Of a DNA stretch of 64,000 nt, positions 55,917 through 64,000 are shown piece after piece. Numbering within the stretch: the stretch's first letter is position 1; the number at the start of each line of letters is the position of its first letter. The stretch is taken from the NCBI GenBank assembly GCA_002454195.1, contig DKIJ01000013.1, forward strand, positions 21,182 to 85,181, written 5' to 3'. The stretch is from Flavobacterium sp. UBA6721 (GTDB lineage Bacteria > Bacteroidota > Bacteroidia > Flavobacteriales > Flavobacteriaceae). The notes beneath the pieces were generated by a model. That model had not been told where the DNA came from. It was given only the letters and a program-made list of their open reading frames with translations, and did not search any database. The position numbers were made by a program, and so were the translations under genes.

Positions 55917-56825
55917 TTATAATTTTTCGGCTACTCTTAATTTAGCACTTCTGGCTCTGTTATTTATTTTAATCTCGGCATCACTTGGAACAATTAATTT
56001 CCCTATGGACTTAAACGGAACTGAATAATTCCCAAAAAAATCACGTTCAGGTTCCCCTTCAAACATACCGTTCTTCATAAATCGTTTCACCAAACGGTCC
56101 TCTAATGAGTGATAGGAAATTATACTTAATCTTCCTCCTGGATTTAGAATTTCTAGTGATTGTTCTAAAAATTCTTTCAAAACATCCATCTCTTGATTTA
56201 CCTCTATTCGGATAGCTTGATAAATTTGAGCCAACACTTTATTCCTTACTTTTTCAGGAAGGTATTTAGCTAACACTTCCTTAAATTCATCGGTAGTTTT
56301 TATTGGTCGATGATGCCTAGCCTCAATTATAGTTCTTGATAAGGCTGGAGCATTTTTCAATTCTCCATAATCATAAAAAACGCGTCTTAAATTCGCATCA
56401 TCATATTCATTCACAACCTTGTATGCATTCAAATCATTTTTTTGACTCATTCGCATATCTAATTCTGCATCGAATCGAGTAGAAAAACCCCTTTCAGGCA
56501 CATCAAACTGATGGGAAGAAACCCCTAAATCACCTAATATACCATCAACAGTTCTCGCTCCATAAAAACGTAAAAAACGCTTGATGTATCTAAAATTCTC
56601 ATTTATCAACACAAATCGCTCATCAGGAAGTGCATTAGCAAGCGCATCTTCATCTTGATCAAAAGCAAACAATTTACCATTAGGTCCCAATCGACTTAAT
56701 ATCTCTCTAGAATGACCTCCTCCACCAAAAGTCACATCTACATATACACCATCAGGCTTAATATTTAAACCATCAACTGTTTCCTTAAGCAAAACTGGAT
56801 TATGATATTCCATTGTCGTCTTCAT
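55917..56825 (-). CDS. rsmH: 16S rRNA m4C1402 methyltransferase RsmH
   Basis: A 302-aa SAM-dependent methyltransferase (MraW) acting on C1402 of 16S rRNA. EYHNPVLLKETVDGL, SAM loop YVDVTFGGGGHSREIL, GILGDLGVSSHQFDV, RGFSTRFDAELDMRM and SYHSLEDRLVKRFMK are all typical. The first ATG (56825) overlaps the end of mraZ by 26 bp; the ATG at 56813 (MEYHNP) is an equally good start. Confidence 0.95.
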   Translation of the reverse strand: MKTTMEYHNPVLLKETVDGLNIKPDGVYVDVTFGGGGHSREILSRLGPNGKLFAFDQDEDALANALPDERFVLINENFRYIKRFLRFYGARTVDGILGDLGVSSHQFDVPERGFSTRFDAELDMRMSQKNDLNAYKVVNEYDDANLRRVFYDYGELKNAPALSRTIIEARHHRPIKTTDEFKEVLAKYLPEKVRNKVLAQIYQAIRIEVNQEMDVLKEFLEQSLEILNPGGRLSIISYHSLEDRLVKRFMKNGMFEGEPERDFFGNYSVPFKSIGKLIVPSDAEIKINNRARSAKLRVAEKL

Positions 56826-57270
56826 TTATATTACCCATTACCTCTTCAGCCAAGTCTGCAAAATCAATACCGTCATCCATCGACTTTTCATATAAATCTT
56901 TGTCCCAAACCTCAACAATATTAACTGCAGATGAAAAAACCACGTCTTTAGTAATACTTGCAAAACTCACTAAATCTTTAGGCACTAATAATCTACCCAA
57001 AGCATCAATTTCAACCACTTTAACACCAGCAGTAAACTTGCGGATAAAGTCATTATTCTTTTTTACAAATCGATTTAACTTGTTGATTTTTTGCATCATC
57101 AAATTCCACTCCTCCATTGGATATAACTCCAAACAAGGCTGAAACACTGAACGCTTCAAAACAAATCCGTCTTGAAGAGAAGCAGCCAATTGCTTTTTCA
57201 AAGGTGCAGGCAACAAAACCCTTCCTTTAGCATCGACTTTACATTCATATGTTCCAACTATTGAGTTCAA
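56800..57270 (-). CDS. mraZ: Transcriptional regulator MraZ
   Basis: A 156-aa AbrB-like DNA-binding protein with two MraZ repeats: GTYECKVDAKGRVLLPAPLK (about 6-25) and VEIDALGRLLVPKDL (about 86-100). It represses the dcw operon by binding tandem GTGG boxes upstream of itself; such boxes are present at 57314-57342. First gene of the operon; its end overlaps rsmH. Confidence 0.95.
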   Translation of the reverse strand: MNSIVGTYECKVDAKGRVLLPAPLKKQLAASLQDGFVLKRSVFQPCLELYPMEEWNLMMQKINKLNRFVKKNNDFIRKFTAGVKVVEIDALGRLLVPKDLVSFASITKDVVFSSAVNIVEVWDKDLYEKSMDDGIDFADLAEEVMGNINEDDNGIS

Positions 57271-57295
57271 AAAAGTTTGATTAAATGATACAGAG

Positions 57296-57303
57296 CAAAA
57301 ATA
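57296..57303 (-). promoter_or_regulatory. -7 box of the dcw operon promoter
   Basis: TATTTTTG on the minus strand matches TAnnTTTG, 26 bp before the mraZ ATG and right next to the MraZ boxes. Confidence 0.5.
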
Positions 57304-57313
57304 TAAAAAAAAT

Positions 57314-57362
57314 TACCACCTTTTACCACTTTCTACCACTTTGTTGATAAGTTTACCCACTT
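57314..57362 (-). promoter_or_regulatory. MraZ operator: GTGG boxes at 10-bp spacing
   Basis: On the minus strand AAGTGGTAGA, AAGTGGTAAA and AGGTGGTAAT follow each other with an exact 10-bp period (TACCAC starts at 57314, 57324, 57334 on the plus strand). A fourth, AAGTGGGTAA, lies 20 bp further, in phase, with one unit skipped. Tandem GTGG boxes of this spacing are the known MraZ target, and they overlap the promoter, as for autorepression. Confidence 0.75.
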
Positions 57363-57615
57363 CAGAAGCAAAACCCTTAATTTTTAGACTATCAGATTAT
57401 TAGCATTAATAATGCTTATGAACAATCAACCTAAACTCAAACCCAAAAACAATCGAAAAAATGATTTGTATTTTCCACAAAAAAACAGATGAACTAAACA
57501 AAAAAGAAGATGATTTTCAAGCAACTCAACTTCAACCAAAACCAAAAACGAATAAAATTTTAGATTACTATCCTCAAAAAACGAATTGATAAACTCTTTT
57601 TAACTGATTAAATCC

Positions 57616-57623
57616 TATATTTG
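57616..57623 (+). promoter_or_regulatory. -7 box of the hydrolase-engB promoter
   Basis: TATATTTG matches TAnnTTTG. It overlaps the upstream in-frame TTG at 57621, so the ATG at 57651 is the real start. Confidence 0.5.
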
Positions 57624-57650
57624 CCCAAATTGAAATTCGCATTCAAAAGC

Positions 57651-58415
57651 ATGGACAAAAACTACAAAAAAGAAGGCCGATACAGTTACTATGAAGCTGG
57701 CGAAGGAACTCCAATTGTTATATTACACGGTTTAATGGGAGGCTTAAGTAATTTTGATGGTGTAGCTAGTTACTTCTCTGGCAAAGGATACAAAATAGTT
57801 ATTCCAGACCTACCTATTTACACCCAAAGTTTACTAAAAACAAACGTAAAAGCGTTTGCCAAATACGTTAAAGATTTTATTACTTTCAAAGGTTTTGACC
57901 GCGTCATTCTACTAGGAAATTCTCTAGGAGGTCATATTGCTTTATATCATACAAAAATGTATCCAGAAAAAGTAGCCGGACTAGTAATAACAGGTAGCTC
58001 AGGACTTTACGAAAGTGCCATGGGAGACAGCTATCCAAAAAGAGGCGACTACGAATACATCAAGAAAAAAGCGGAAGACGTATTTTACGACCCAAAAATT
58101 GCCACTCCCGAATTAATCGATGAAGTTTACGCAACTGTAAACGACCGTATCAAATTGATCAAAACGTTGACCATTGCCAAAAGTGCAATCCGTCATAATA
58201 TGGCTAAAGATTTACCCAAAATGCATGTACAAACCTGTATTATTTGGGGAAAAAACGATAAAGTTACCCCACCAGAAGTAGCAACCGAATTCAACAAATT
58301 ATTACCAAATTCAACCTTATACTGGATAGACAAATGTGGTCACGCGGCCATGATGGAACACCCAGATGAATTCAACAATCTATTAGAAGAATGGCTTAAA
58401 AAAACCAATTTATAA
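57651..58415 (+). CDS. Alpha/beta hydrolase
   Basis: A 254-aa alpha/beta-hydrolase. Oxyanion segment VILHGLMGGLSNF, nucleophile Ser in LLGNSLGGHIALYH (GxSxG), Asp in IIWGKNDKVTPPE and His in DKCGHAAMMEHPDEF complete the triad. No signal peptide, so it is cytoplasmic; the substrate is unknown. Start at ATG 57651. 23 bp upstream of engB and probably co-transcribed with it. Confidence 0.88.
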   Translation: MDKNYKKEGRYSYYEAGEGTPIVILHGLMGGLSNFDGVASYFSGKGYKIVIPDLPIYTQSLLKTNVKAFAKYVKDFITFKGFDRVILLGNSLGGHIALYHTKMYPEKVAGLVITGSSGLYESAMGDSYPKRGDYEYIKKKAEDVFYDPKIATPELIDEVYATVNDRIKLIKTLTIAKSAIRHNMAKDLPKMHVQTCIIWGKNDKVTPPEVATEFNKLLPNSTLYWIDKCGHAAMMEHPDEFNNLLEEWLKKTNL

Positions 58416-58438
58416 GTCATTTTAAATAAAAAAATACA

Positions 58439-59059
58439 ATGAAAATCAATTCCGCCGAATTTATTATTAGCAACTCTGATGCAAGCAAATGTCCTAAAGA
58501 CTTCTTGCCTGAATATGCTTTTATCGGCAGGTCAAATGTGGGTAAGTCATCATTAATCAACATGTTGACAAACCATAAAAAACTAGCAAAAACATCAGCC
58601 AGACCAGGAAAGACACAACTTATCAACCATTTTTTAATTAACAAAAACTGGTTCTTAGTCGATTTACCCGGATATGGCTACGCTAAGGTTTCTAAGAAAA
58701 CTAAAAACGTTTTCCAGCAATTCATCACCGATTATTTTGAAAAAAGGGAACAATTAGCCTGCGCCTTTGTATTAATCGACATTCGCCATGAAGCGCAAGC
58801 CATAGATATAGAATTCATGACCTACATGGGAGAAAGCGAAATCCCTTTTTGCATTATCTTTACTAAAGCCGACAAAATCAGCAAAGGAAAAGTTAGCGCT
58901 CATATTGCAGCATACAAAAAACAAATGTTTGCAAACAATTGGGCCGAAATGCCTCCTTACTTTGTAACTTCTTCAACAGAAGGAATAGGAAAAGATGAAC
59001 TATTACAATACATAGACGAGGTTAACCAAGAAATTTTCAAAAACAACAGCCCTATTTAA
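58439..59059 (+). CDS. engB: Ribosome biogenesis GTPase EngB (YihA/YsxC)
   Basis: A 206-aa TRAFAC GTPase needed for 50S subunit assembly. G1 is FIGRSNVGKSSLINML (about 30-45), G2 Thr in ARPGKTQLINHF, G3 VDLPGYGYAKV, G4 FTKADK and G5 TSSTEG. Length is normal. A terminator follows within 15 bp. Confidence 0.95.
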   Translation: MKINSAEFIISNSDASKCPKDFLPEYAFIGRSNVGKSSLINMLTNHKKLAKTSARPGKTQLINHFLINKNWFLVDLPGYGYAKVSKKTKNVFQQFITDYFEKREQLACAFVLIDIRHEAQAIDIEFMTYMGESEIPFCIIFTKADKISKGKVSAHIAAYKKQMFANNWAEMPPYFVTSSTEGIGKDELLQYIDEVNQEIFKNNSPI

Positions 59060-59067
59060 GATAAAGC

Positions 59068-59102
59068 AATAAAAAACTCCATTTTTCAATGGAGTTTTTT
59101 AT
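59068..59102. terminator. Terminator between engB and kynU
   Basis: Stem AAAAAACTCCATT / AATGGAGTTTTTT around TTTC with flanking A and T runs; it can serve both convergent genes. Confidence 0.88.
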
Positions 59103-59118
59103 TGAGCTGAAGTCACTA

Positions 59119-60396
59119 TTATTTCCCTAAAATACCTTTTTTTAATATTTGCCCAAAATCATACATATCTTCAAAAGAACAATACAAAGGAACTGGTGCT
59201 AAACGAATTACATTAGGTTCTCTCCAATCAACGATTACCCCATTTTTCATAAGATAATCAAACAAACTTCGTCCTTCTCCATGCAAGAAAACCGATAATT
59301 GACAGGCTCTTTCAGCTGGGTTAGCTGGCGTAATTATTTCAAAAGTACTACTCACTTCTTTATCAATTTCAAGCAAAATAAATTCTAAATAAGCGGTAAT
59401 CTTATCTCTCTTGGCAACTAAAGCATCCATACCTATTTCGTCAAACATTTCAACAGAAGCCAAATAAGGTGCTAAAGACAAAACAGGCAAATTGCTTACT
59501 TGCCAACCATCAGCTCCTTGAACAGGATCAAAAGTAGGCTCCATTTTAAAACGTCGCTCTTTGTTATGTCCCCACCATCCTGCAAATCTTGGCAAATCGG
59601 GATTATTGTGATGTTTTTCATGTACAAAGCATCCTGAAGCATTTCCTGGACCTGAATTCATATATTTATAACTACACCAAGCCGCAAAATCTACATTCCA
59701 ATCGTGTAATTCTAACGCAACATTCCCAGCAGCATGGGCTAGATCCCAACCCACATAAGCTCCTACTTTGTGCCCAGCAGCCGTAATGGATCGCATATCA
59801 AATACCTGACCTGTATAATAATTTACTCCGCCAAATAAGACTAAAGCTAGTTCATCGCCAACTTCATTAATCTTAGCAATCACATCTTCTGTTCGAATAT
59901 TATGTTCCCCATCACGTCTTTTAATTTCAACTATTGCTTCTTTAGCTTTAAAACCATGAAAATGAACCTGACTTTGAAACATGTATTGATCAGAAGGAAA
60001 AGCTTTTTCTTCGCAAATAATTTTATAGCGTTGGGGAGTTGGTCGATAAAACGAAACCATCATCAAATGGAGATTCACCGTCAACGTATTCATTACGGTA
60101 ACTTCAGTAGGCAATGCTCCAACTATTTTACTTAACGGATTTGCAAAACGTTCCTGATAATCCCACCAAGGTTTTTCGGCATAAAAATGCCCTTCAACCG
60201 CCAGATTAGCCCAGTCATTCATTATCTCATCTACATAGGCTTTAGTACGTTTTGGCTGCAAGCCCAATGAATTTCCCGTAAAATAAATAACCTCTCTGTC
60301 ATTAACTTTAGGAAAAATAAATTCGTTTCGGTATTTATGTAAGCTATCCTGAGCATCTAATTGTTGAGCAAAAGATTTTGTATTTTCAAAAATCAT
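59119..60396 (-). CDS. kynU: Kynureninase
   Basis: A 425-aa PLP enzyme that cleaves kynurenine to anthranilate and alanine (or 3-hydroxykynurenine to 3-hydroxyanthranilate) in tryptophan breakdown. YFTGNSLGLQPKRTKAYVDE, MNTLTVNLHLMM, WDLAHAAGNV and the PLP-Lys segment WCSYKYMNSGPGNASGCFVH are diagnostic. Start at ATG 60396; a GTG two codons upstream is possible. No other kynurenine-pathway gene is adjacent. Confidence 0.94.
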   Translation of the reverse strand: MIFENTKSFAQQLDAQDSLHKYRNEFIFPKVNDREVIYFTGNSLGLQPKRTKAYVDEIMNDWANLAVEGHFYAEKPWWDYQERFANPLSKIVGALPTEVTVMNTLTVNLHLMMVSFYRPTPQRYKIICEEKAFPSDQYMFQSQVHFHGFKAKEAIVEIKRRDGEHNIRTEDVIAKINEVGDELALVLFGGVNYYTGQVFDMRSITAAGHKVGAYVGWDLAHAAGNVALELHDWNVDFAAWCSYKYMNSGPGNASGCFVHEKHHNNPDLPRFAGWWGHNKERRFKMEPTFDPVQGADGWQVSNLPVLSLAPYLASVEMFDEIGMDALVAKRDKITAYLEFILLEIDKEVSSTFEIITPANPAERACQLSVFLHGEGRSLFDYLMKNGVIVDWREPNVIRLAPVPLYCSFEDMYDFGQILKKGILGK

Positions 60397-60476
60397 AGTC
60401 ACATTTTGGATTTGTTTTGTAAAAGTAAAAAAGAAAGTTGAGCAATAAACCTATTCACTCAAAAAGTACAAAAAAC

Positions 60477-60513
60477 AAAGAACTCGCCAGTAAATGACGA
60501 GTTCTTATATGAA
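60477..60513 (-). terminator. Terminator after queA
   Basis: On the minus strand AAGAACTCG pairs with CGAGTTCTT, followed by TGTTTTTT. Confidence 0.75.
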
Positions 60514-60531
60514 TTAACCTTTATGTAGTGA

Positions 60532-61581
60532 TTATAGAATTAACATTGCATCACCGTAGGAATAGAATTTATACTTTTCTTTAATCGCTTCTTCATAAGC
60601 TTTTTTCATTAAATCATGCCCACAAAAAGCAGAAATCATCATCAACAAAGTTGACTTTGGCGTGTGAAAGTTAGTTACCATACAGTTCGCCACGCTAAAA
60701 TCGTGTGGAGGAAAGATAAACTTGTTCGTCCAACCATCGTATGGATTTAAAGTATTTTGAGAAGAAACAGAACTTTCAATAGCACGCATTGAAGTTGTCC
60801 CAATAGCACATACTTTTTTTCTTTTCCCTTTAGCTTCATTAACAATATCACAAGCTTCTTGAGTAATTTTTAACTCTTCAGAATCCATTTTGTGTTTCGA
60901 TAAATCTTCTACTTCAACTGGATTAAAAGTTCCTAAACCTACGTGAAGTGTAACCTCTGCAAAGTTTACCCCTTTTATTTCTAAACGTTTCAATAAATGT
61001 TTAGAGAAATGTAATCCTGCAGTTGGTGCAGCTACAGCTCCTTCTTCCTTAGCATAAATCGTTTGATAACGTTCAGCATCTTCAGGAGTTACGTCCCTGT
61101 TAATATATTTAGGAATTGGAGTTTCTCCAAGTTCCGTTAATTTATTTCTGAATTCTTCGTAAGAACCATCGTAAAGGAAACGCAAAGTTCTTCCGCGAGA
61201 AGTTGTATTATCAATAACCTCAGCTACTAACGAATCGTCATCACCAAAATACAATTTATTTCCAATTCTGATTTTACGAGCCGGATCTACTAGCACATCC
61301 CAAAGGCGTTGTTCAGCGTTTAATTCTCTAAGCAAAAAAACTTCGATTCTGGCTCCGGTTTTTTCTTTGTTACCATATAAACGAGCAGGAAAAACTTTAG
61401 TATTGTTCAAAATCATTACATCTCCATCATCAAAATACTCGATAATGTCTTTGAACATTCTGTGCTCAATGGTTTGTTTTTTTCTGTCTATTACCATTAA
61501 ACGAGCTTCATCTCTATTTTCTGCTGGAAATTCAGCCAAGAGTTCCTTTGGTAAGTCAAAATTAAAATGTGATAATTTCAT
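60532..61581 (-). CDS. queA: tRNA preQ1(34) S-adenosylmethionine ribosyltransferase-isomerase
   Basis: A 349-aa enzyme that makes epoxyqueuosine in the wobble position of GUN tRNAs. [70 protein letters not shown] and [19 protein letters not shown] are all diagnostic. Normal length, with a plausible promoter 65-97 bp upstream. Confidence 0.96.
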   Translation of the reverse strand: MKLSHFNFDLPKELLAEFPAENRDEARLMVIDRKKQTIEHRMFKDIIEYFDDGDVMILNNTKVFPARLYGNKEKTGARIEVFLLRELNAEQRLWDVLVDPARKIRIGNKLYFGDDDSLVAEVIDNTTSRGRTLRFLYDGSYEEFRNKLTELGETPIPKYINRDVTPEDAERYQTIYAKEEGAVAAPTAGLHFSKHLLKRLEIKGVNFAEVTLHVGLGTFNPVEVEDLSKHKMDSEELKITQEACDIVNEAKGKRKKVCAIGTTSMRAIESSVSSQNTLNPYDGWTNKFIFPPHDFSVANCMVTNFHTPKSTLLMMISAFCGHDLMKKAYEEAIKEKYKFYSYGDAMLIL

Positions 61582-61590
61582 TTGAAAAAA

Positions 61591-61618
61591 TTAGAAGTTA
61601 GACATTAGAAGTCAGAAG
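61591..61618. repeat. Degenerate heptamer repeat (4 units) before queA
   Basis: TTAGAAG, TTAGACA, TTAGAAG, TCAGAAG at an exact 7-bp period in the queA 5' leader. On the other strand the words are CTTCTAA, the same family as in the ftsW-murD spacer. Confidence 0.65.
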
Positions 61619-61646
61619 TTTTTTTAGCTTCTACTTTTAACGGCTG

Positions 61647-61678
61647 CAAATATACGATTGTCAAATAGGCGATGTCAA
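61647..61678 (-). promoter_or_regulatory. Promoter of queA
   Basis: On the minus strand TTG, 21 bp, then TATATTTG, a good fit to TTG-N19-21-TAnnTTTG. The heptamer repeat would lie in the 5' leader. Confidence 0.5.
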
Positions 61679-61754
61679 GTATTTTGCTGTTTAATTTAAA
61701 ATTAAAACAACAAATCCTCAAAGCATCAATGATTTAGGGGAAATCAGAAACTTT

Positions 61755-62984
61755 TTATCCGATTAAATCCGAAACTTTATACCCTAATTTTTCCATATCA
61801 GTCCAAAAATCAGGATAAGATTTAGAAACCACATCTGCATTTTCGATAATAATAGGCACTTTTAAAGCTAATGGTGCAAAAGCCATCGCCATACGGTGAT
61901 CGTTATAAGTTCCGATTTTTACATTCGAATTGATTTCTGAAGTAGCCACAAGAGTCAGACTATCATTAGTAACAGAAATATTAGCTCCAAGCTTGCTTAA
62001 TTCAATTCGTAGAGCTTCCAATCTATCAGTTTCTTTTATTTTTAACGTATGAAGACCTGTAAGATGACAACCAATTCCTAAACCAAGACAAGTAACTACA
62101 ATGGTTTGAGCAATATCAGGTGTGTGATTCAAATCGAAAATAACATCTTTGTATTTGAACTTCTTCGTTTTTGTCAAACTAATGGTATTTCCATTAAATT
62201 GTGTTTCAACGCCCATTTCTTTATAAATAGAAACCAAAGCTGAATCACCTTGTAAACTTGATTGTTTGTAACTACTCAAAGTAATCTCAGCTTCTTCAGA
62301 CAAGGCAACTAAACTAAAAAAGTAAGATGCTGAACTCCAATCAGACTCAACCGTCATCACTTTTGACTCCACTTCTTTTTGAGGCATAACCTTAATTACA
62401 TTCCCTTCAAAACTGGTTTGAATATTCAAATCGTTCAACAAGGCCAATGTCATTTTGATATAAGGAATAGAAGTAATTTCTCCTTCTAAAGTCAATTCGA
62501 TTCCATTTTCTAATTTAGGAGCTACTAACAACAAAGCAGAAATATATTGGCTACTTACATTAGCCGCCATAGTCACTTTAGATTGCGTGATTTTTTGTCC
62601 TTTGATTTTAATTGGCGGATAACCTTCTTCTTTTAAGAAAGTAATATCAGCACCTAATTGACGTAAGGCTTCTACTAGAATTTTCACAGGACGTTCTTGC
62701 ATTCTACTTGAACCCGTCAATATCACTTCGCGTCCTTCTTTTACTGCAAAATAAGCCGTAAGAAAACGCATGGCAGTTCCAGCATGATGAATATCTACTA
62801 CTTCTTCATTTCCTGTCAATGCCATTTGCATAACTTCGCTATCATCTGAATTAGATGTGTTACTTAAAGTAATATTAGAAAATAAAGCTTGCAAAAGCAA
62901 CAATCTGTTCGTTTCACTTTTAGAACCGGTTACTTCAATTTGAGCATTTAATTTAGAATATGTAGTTTGTAGTAGTAAATTCAT
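61755..62984 (-). CDS. aroA: 3-phosphoshikimate 1-carboxyvinyltransferase (EPSP synthase)
   Basis: A 409-aa two-domain enzyme of the shikimate pathway joining PEP and shikimate-3-P. VTGSKSETNRLLLLQALF, LTGSSRMQERPVKILVEALR (phosphate site), NVSSQYISALLL, DWSSASYFF, catalytic Asp in NHTPDIAQT, LKIKETDRL and TYNDHRMAMAFAPLAL are visible. The residues following TGS are as expected for the Bacteroidetes type. Start at ATG 62984 (MNLLLQTTY). Confidence 0.94.
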   Translation of the reverse strand: MNLLLQTTYSKLNAQIEVTGSKSETNRLLLLQALFSNITLSNTSNSDDSEVMQMALTGNEEVVDIHHAGTAMRFLTAYFAVKEGREVILTGSSRMQERPVKILVEALRQLGADITFLKEEGYPPIKIKGQKITQSKVTMAANVSSQYISALLLVAPKLENGIELTLEGEITSIPYIKMTLALLNDLNIQTSFEGNVIKVMPQKEVESKVMTVESDWSSASYFFSLVALSEEAEITLSSYKQSSLQGDSALVSIYKEMGVETQFNGNTISLTKTKKFKYKDVIFDLNHTPDIAQTIVVTCLGLGIGCHLTGLHTLKIKETDRLEALRIELSKLGANISVTNDSLTLVATSEINSNVKIGTYNDHRMAMAFAPLALKVPIIIENADVVSKSYPDFWTDMEKLGYKVSDLIG

Positions 62985-63097
62985 TTTTATGATTATTAGA
63001 TGTGAATTATAAGTTAACGCCTGAGGCATTTAACACCAATAATTTGAGGGCGCAATTTAGCACACCCAATTCACAAATCATAATCCGAAACTAATAA

Positions 63098-63424
63098 TTA
63101 TTTCAATTTTTCGTTGTTTTTGTGACGATCTTTATCTCTAACCGACTTTAAATCCATTTTTTTATCAAAAGCCGCCTGCAAATCGATTCCTGTTTGATTA
63201 GCCAAGCACAAAACCACAAAAACCACATCAGCTAGTTCCTCACCTAAATCTTTACTCTTATCACTTTCTTTTTCTGATTGCTCCCCATAACGACGGGCAA
63301 TAATTCGAGCAACCTCTCCAACTTCTTCTGTTAGTTGTGCCATATTGGTTAATTCGTTAAAATAACGAACTCCGTGTTCTTTTATCCAAGTATCAACCTC
63401 TAACTGAGCATTTTTAAGATTCAT
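63098..63424 (-). CDS. MazG-like nucleotide pyrophosphohydrolase
   Basis: A 108-aa all-alpha NTP pyrophosphohydrolase of the MazG/dUTPase-alpha superfamily. Metal motif ExxE is in LTEEVGEVARIIARRYGE (about 29-46) and the second half in LGEELADVVFVVLCLANQTG (about 68-87, ExxD). It clears unusual or damaged nucleotides. It starts 1 bp after the DUF3857-type gene stop; probably co-transcribed. Confidence 0.87.
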   Translation of the reverse strand: MNLKNAQLEVDTWIKEHGVRYFNELTNMAQLTEEVGEVARIIARRYGEQSEKESDKSKDLGEELADVVFVVLCLANQTGIDLQAAFDKKMDLKSVRDKDRHKNNEKLK

Positions 63425-63425
63425 A

Positions 63426-64000
63426 TTATATTTTTTTAAGCACTATTTTTTCTTGCTGTTGTTCTACTATTTTTTGACAAAAACTCTTCAATCCATCATA
63501 AAGATCAGCAGTCGTAATTGTAATATTGATATCATTTGAAACCACAATTTGGATACGTCCATCATTAACAGCTGAATTTAATGAAAAAACTAATGATTTG
63601 TCCTCGGTTGCCATTTTTAATGATTTTGGCATCGATTCTATCTCATAACCTTCTGGAATCTCAAAAAACAAACTATATCTTTCTTGCCTAGGATACCCAA
63701 AATAAATAGGCATCTTTCTTTTTTCCTGTAAAAAAGGATTTTTAGTCACCGCAAAAAACAATAACGGGTCAATAAACATTTTGCCATTTATTATTTCACA
63801 ATGATTCTCGCTGGTAAAATTAAACTTTTCTATAACTGGTTTAGACAAATCGGCTTTTTTATTTTCAACAACATAATCACTTATCTCAATATCTTCAAGT
63901 TCATTTTCTGGATATGCAAACAAAAACGGCACATTAAGTTAAGCTACATTTTTGTAATTAATTTGATTGTTAAATTCTTCAATAGTTGCATAATTCAAAG
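63426..64000 (-). pseudogene. C-terminal part of a DUF3857/transglutaminase-type protein, with in-frame stop, cut by window edge
   Basis: The frame from 63932 to 63426 (168 codons) gives EISDYVVENKKADLSKPVIE, ESMPKSLKMATEDKSLVFSL and a tail QEKIVLKKI, as at the C-terminus of Bacteroidetes DUF3857/DUF3858 proteins. Upstream, the same frame continues without shift to the window edge as NYATIEEFNNQINYKNVA, but a TAA interrupts it at 63939-63941, where a Tyr codon would be one base away. The only start after it is GTG 63932. So the gene is either a recent pseudogene or a sequence error, or the C-terminal part is made alone. The N-terminal part lies outside the window. Confidence 0.6.

Larger units (their letters stand above)
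57271..57650. other. Divergent control region of the dcw operon
   Basis: About 380 bp between mraZ (-) and the hydrolase (+). It holds the mraZ promoter and MraZ boxes (57296-57362) and the hydrolase -7 box (57616-57623). A 42-codon frame at 57461-57589 on the plus strand has no recognisable features. Confidence 0.6.

Noticed and set aside
57461..57589. 42-codon plus-strand frame in the dcw control region
   Set aside because: Lys/Gln/Pro-rich, no start context, no recognisable features; not distinguishable from chance in AT-rich DNA.

Overview
The window looks like chromosome of a low-GC Bacteroidetes bacterium, most likely Flavobacterium or a close relative. The signs are SusC/SusD and T9SS-sorted proteins, exosortase F, a short primary sigma factor, a complete dcw cluster with FtsQ and a long FtsZ, and promoters of the TTG-N19-TAnnTTTG kind (the rpsO promoter fits exactly). 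Most of it is housekeeping core.

Layout. 0-5.6 kb (+): small membrane protein, sigma-54 activator, LptE, a TPR protein, SecG, GroES-GroEL. 5.6-12.7 kb (mostly -): DedA protein, a putative metal-uptake operon (HYC_CC_PP-type protein, TonB receptor, exported HMA protein), a beta-CASP hydrolase behind an ATP-cone nuclease, and exosortase F with its partner. 12.7-21.2 kb (+): free-Met-R-sulfoxide reductase, S15, PNPase, a TPR histidine kinase/LytTR pair, RpoD, Rpe. 21.2-33.3 kb: an accessory island with a membrane AraC-type regulator divergent from a collar-domain protein, a 2860-residue LamG/T9SS protein, a 305-residue companion and a small lipoprotein. 33.3-34.1 kb: a second 3' end of rpe and a CBS gene broken by a stop. 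34.3-40.4 kb (-): a SusC-SusD-PhoD cassette between two copies of a tRNA-terminator sequence. 40.4-40.8 kb: tRNA-Arg, a GIY-YIG gene and a broken tRNA-Arg copy. 40.9-57.3 kb (-): YqeY, then mraZ to ftsZ with MraZ boxes in front. 57.3-64 kb: hydrolase, EngB, kynureninase, QueA, AroA, MazG-like protein and the end of a DUF3857-type gene.

The most striking features are insertion scars. (1) The rpe 3' end occurs twice, 12.4 kb apart, with a near-identical first 70 bp and more divergent remainder, bracketing the adhesin-like island. (2) A GIY-YIG ORF sits between a broken and an intact tRNA-Arg; the 36-nt 5' half of the tRNA is duplicated and the break falls inside the anticodon. (3) The SusCD-PhoD cassette is bracketed by copies of the terminator of the same tRNA. 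If these are removed, the ancestral order reads rpoD-rpe-CBS-tRNA-Arg-yqeY-ftsZ. Several intergenic spacers also carry degenerate repeats with a strict 7-bp period. All function calls come from reading the sequence and family knowledge; no database search was run.
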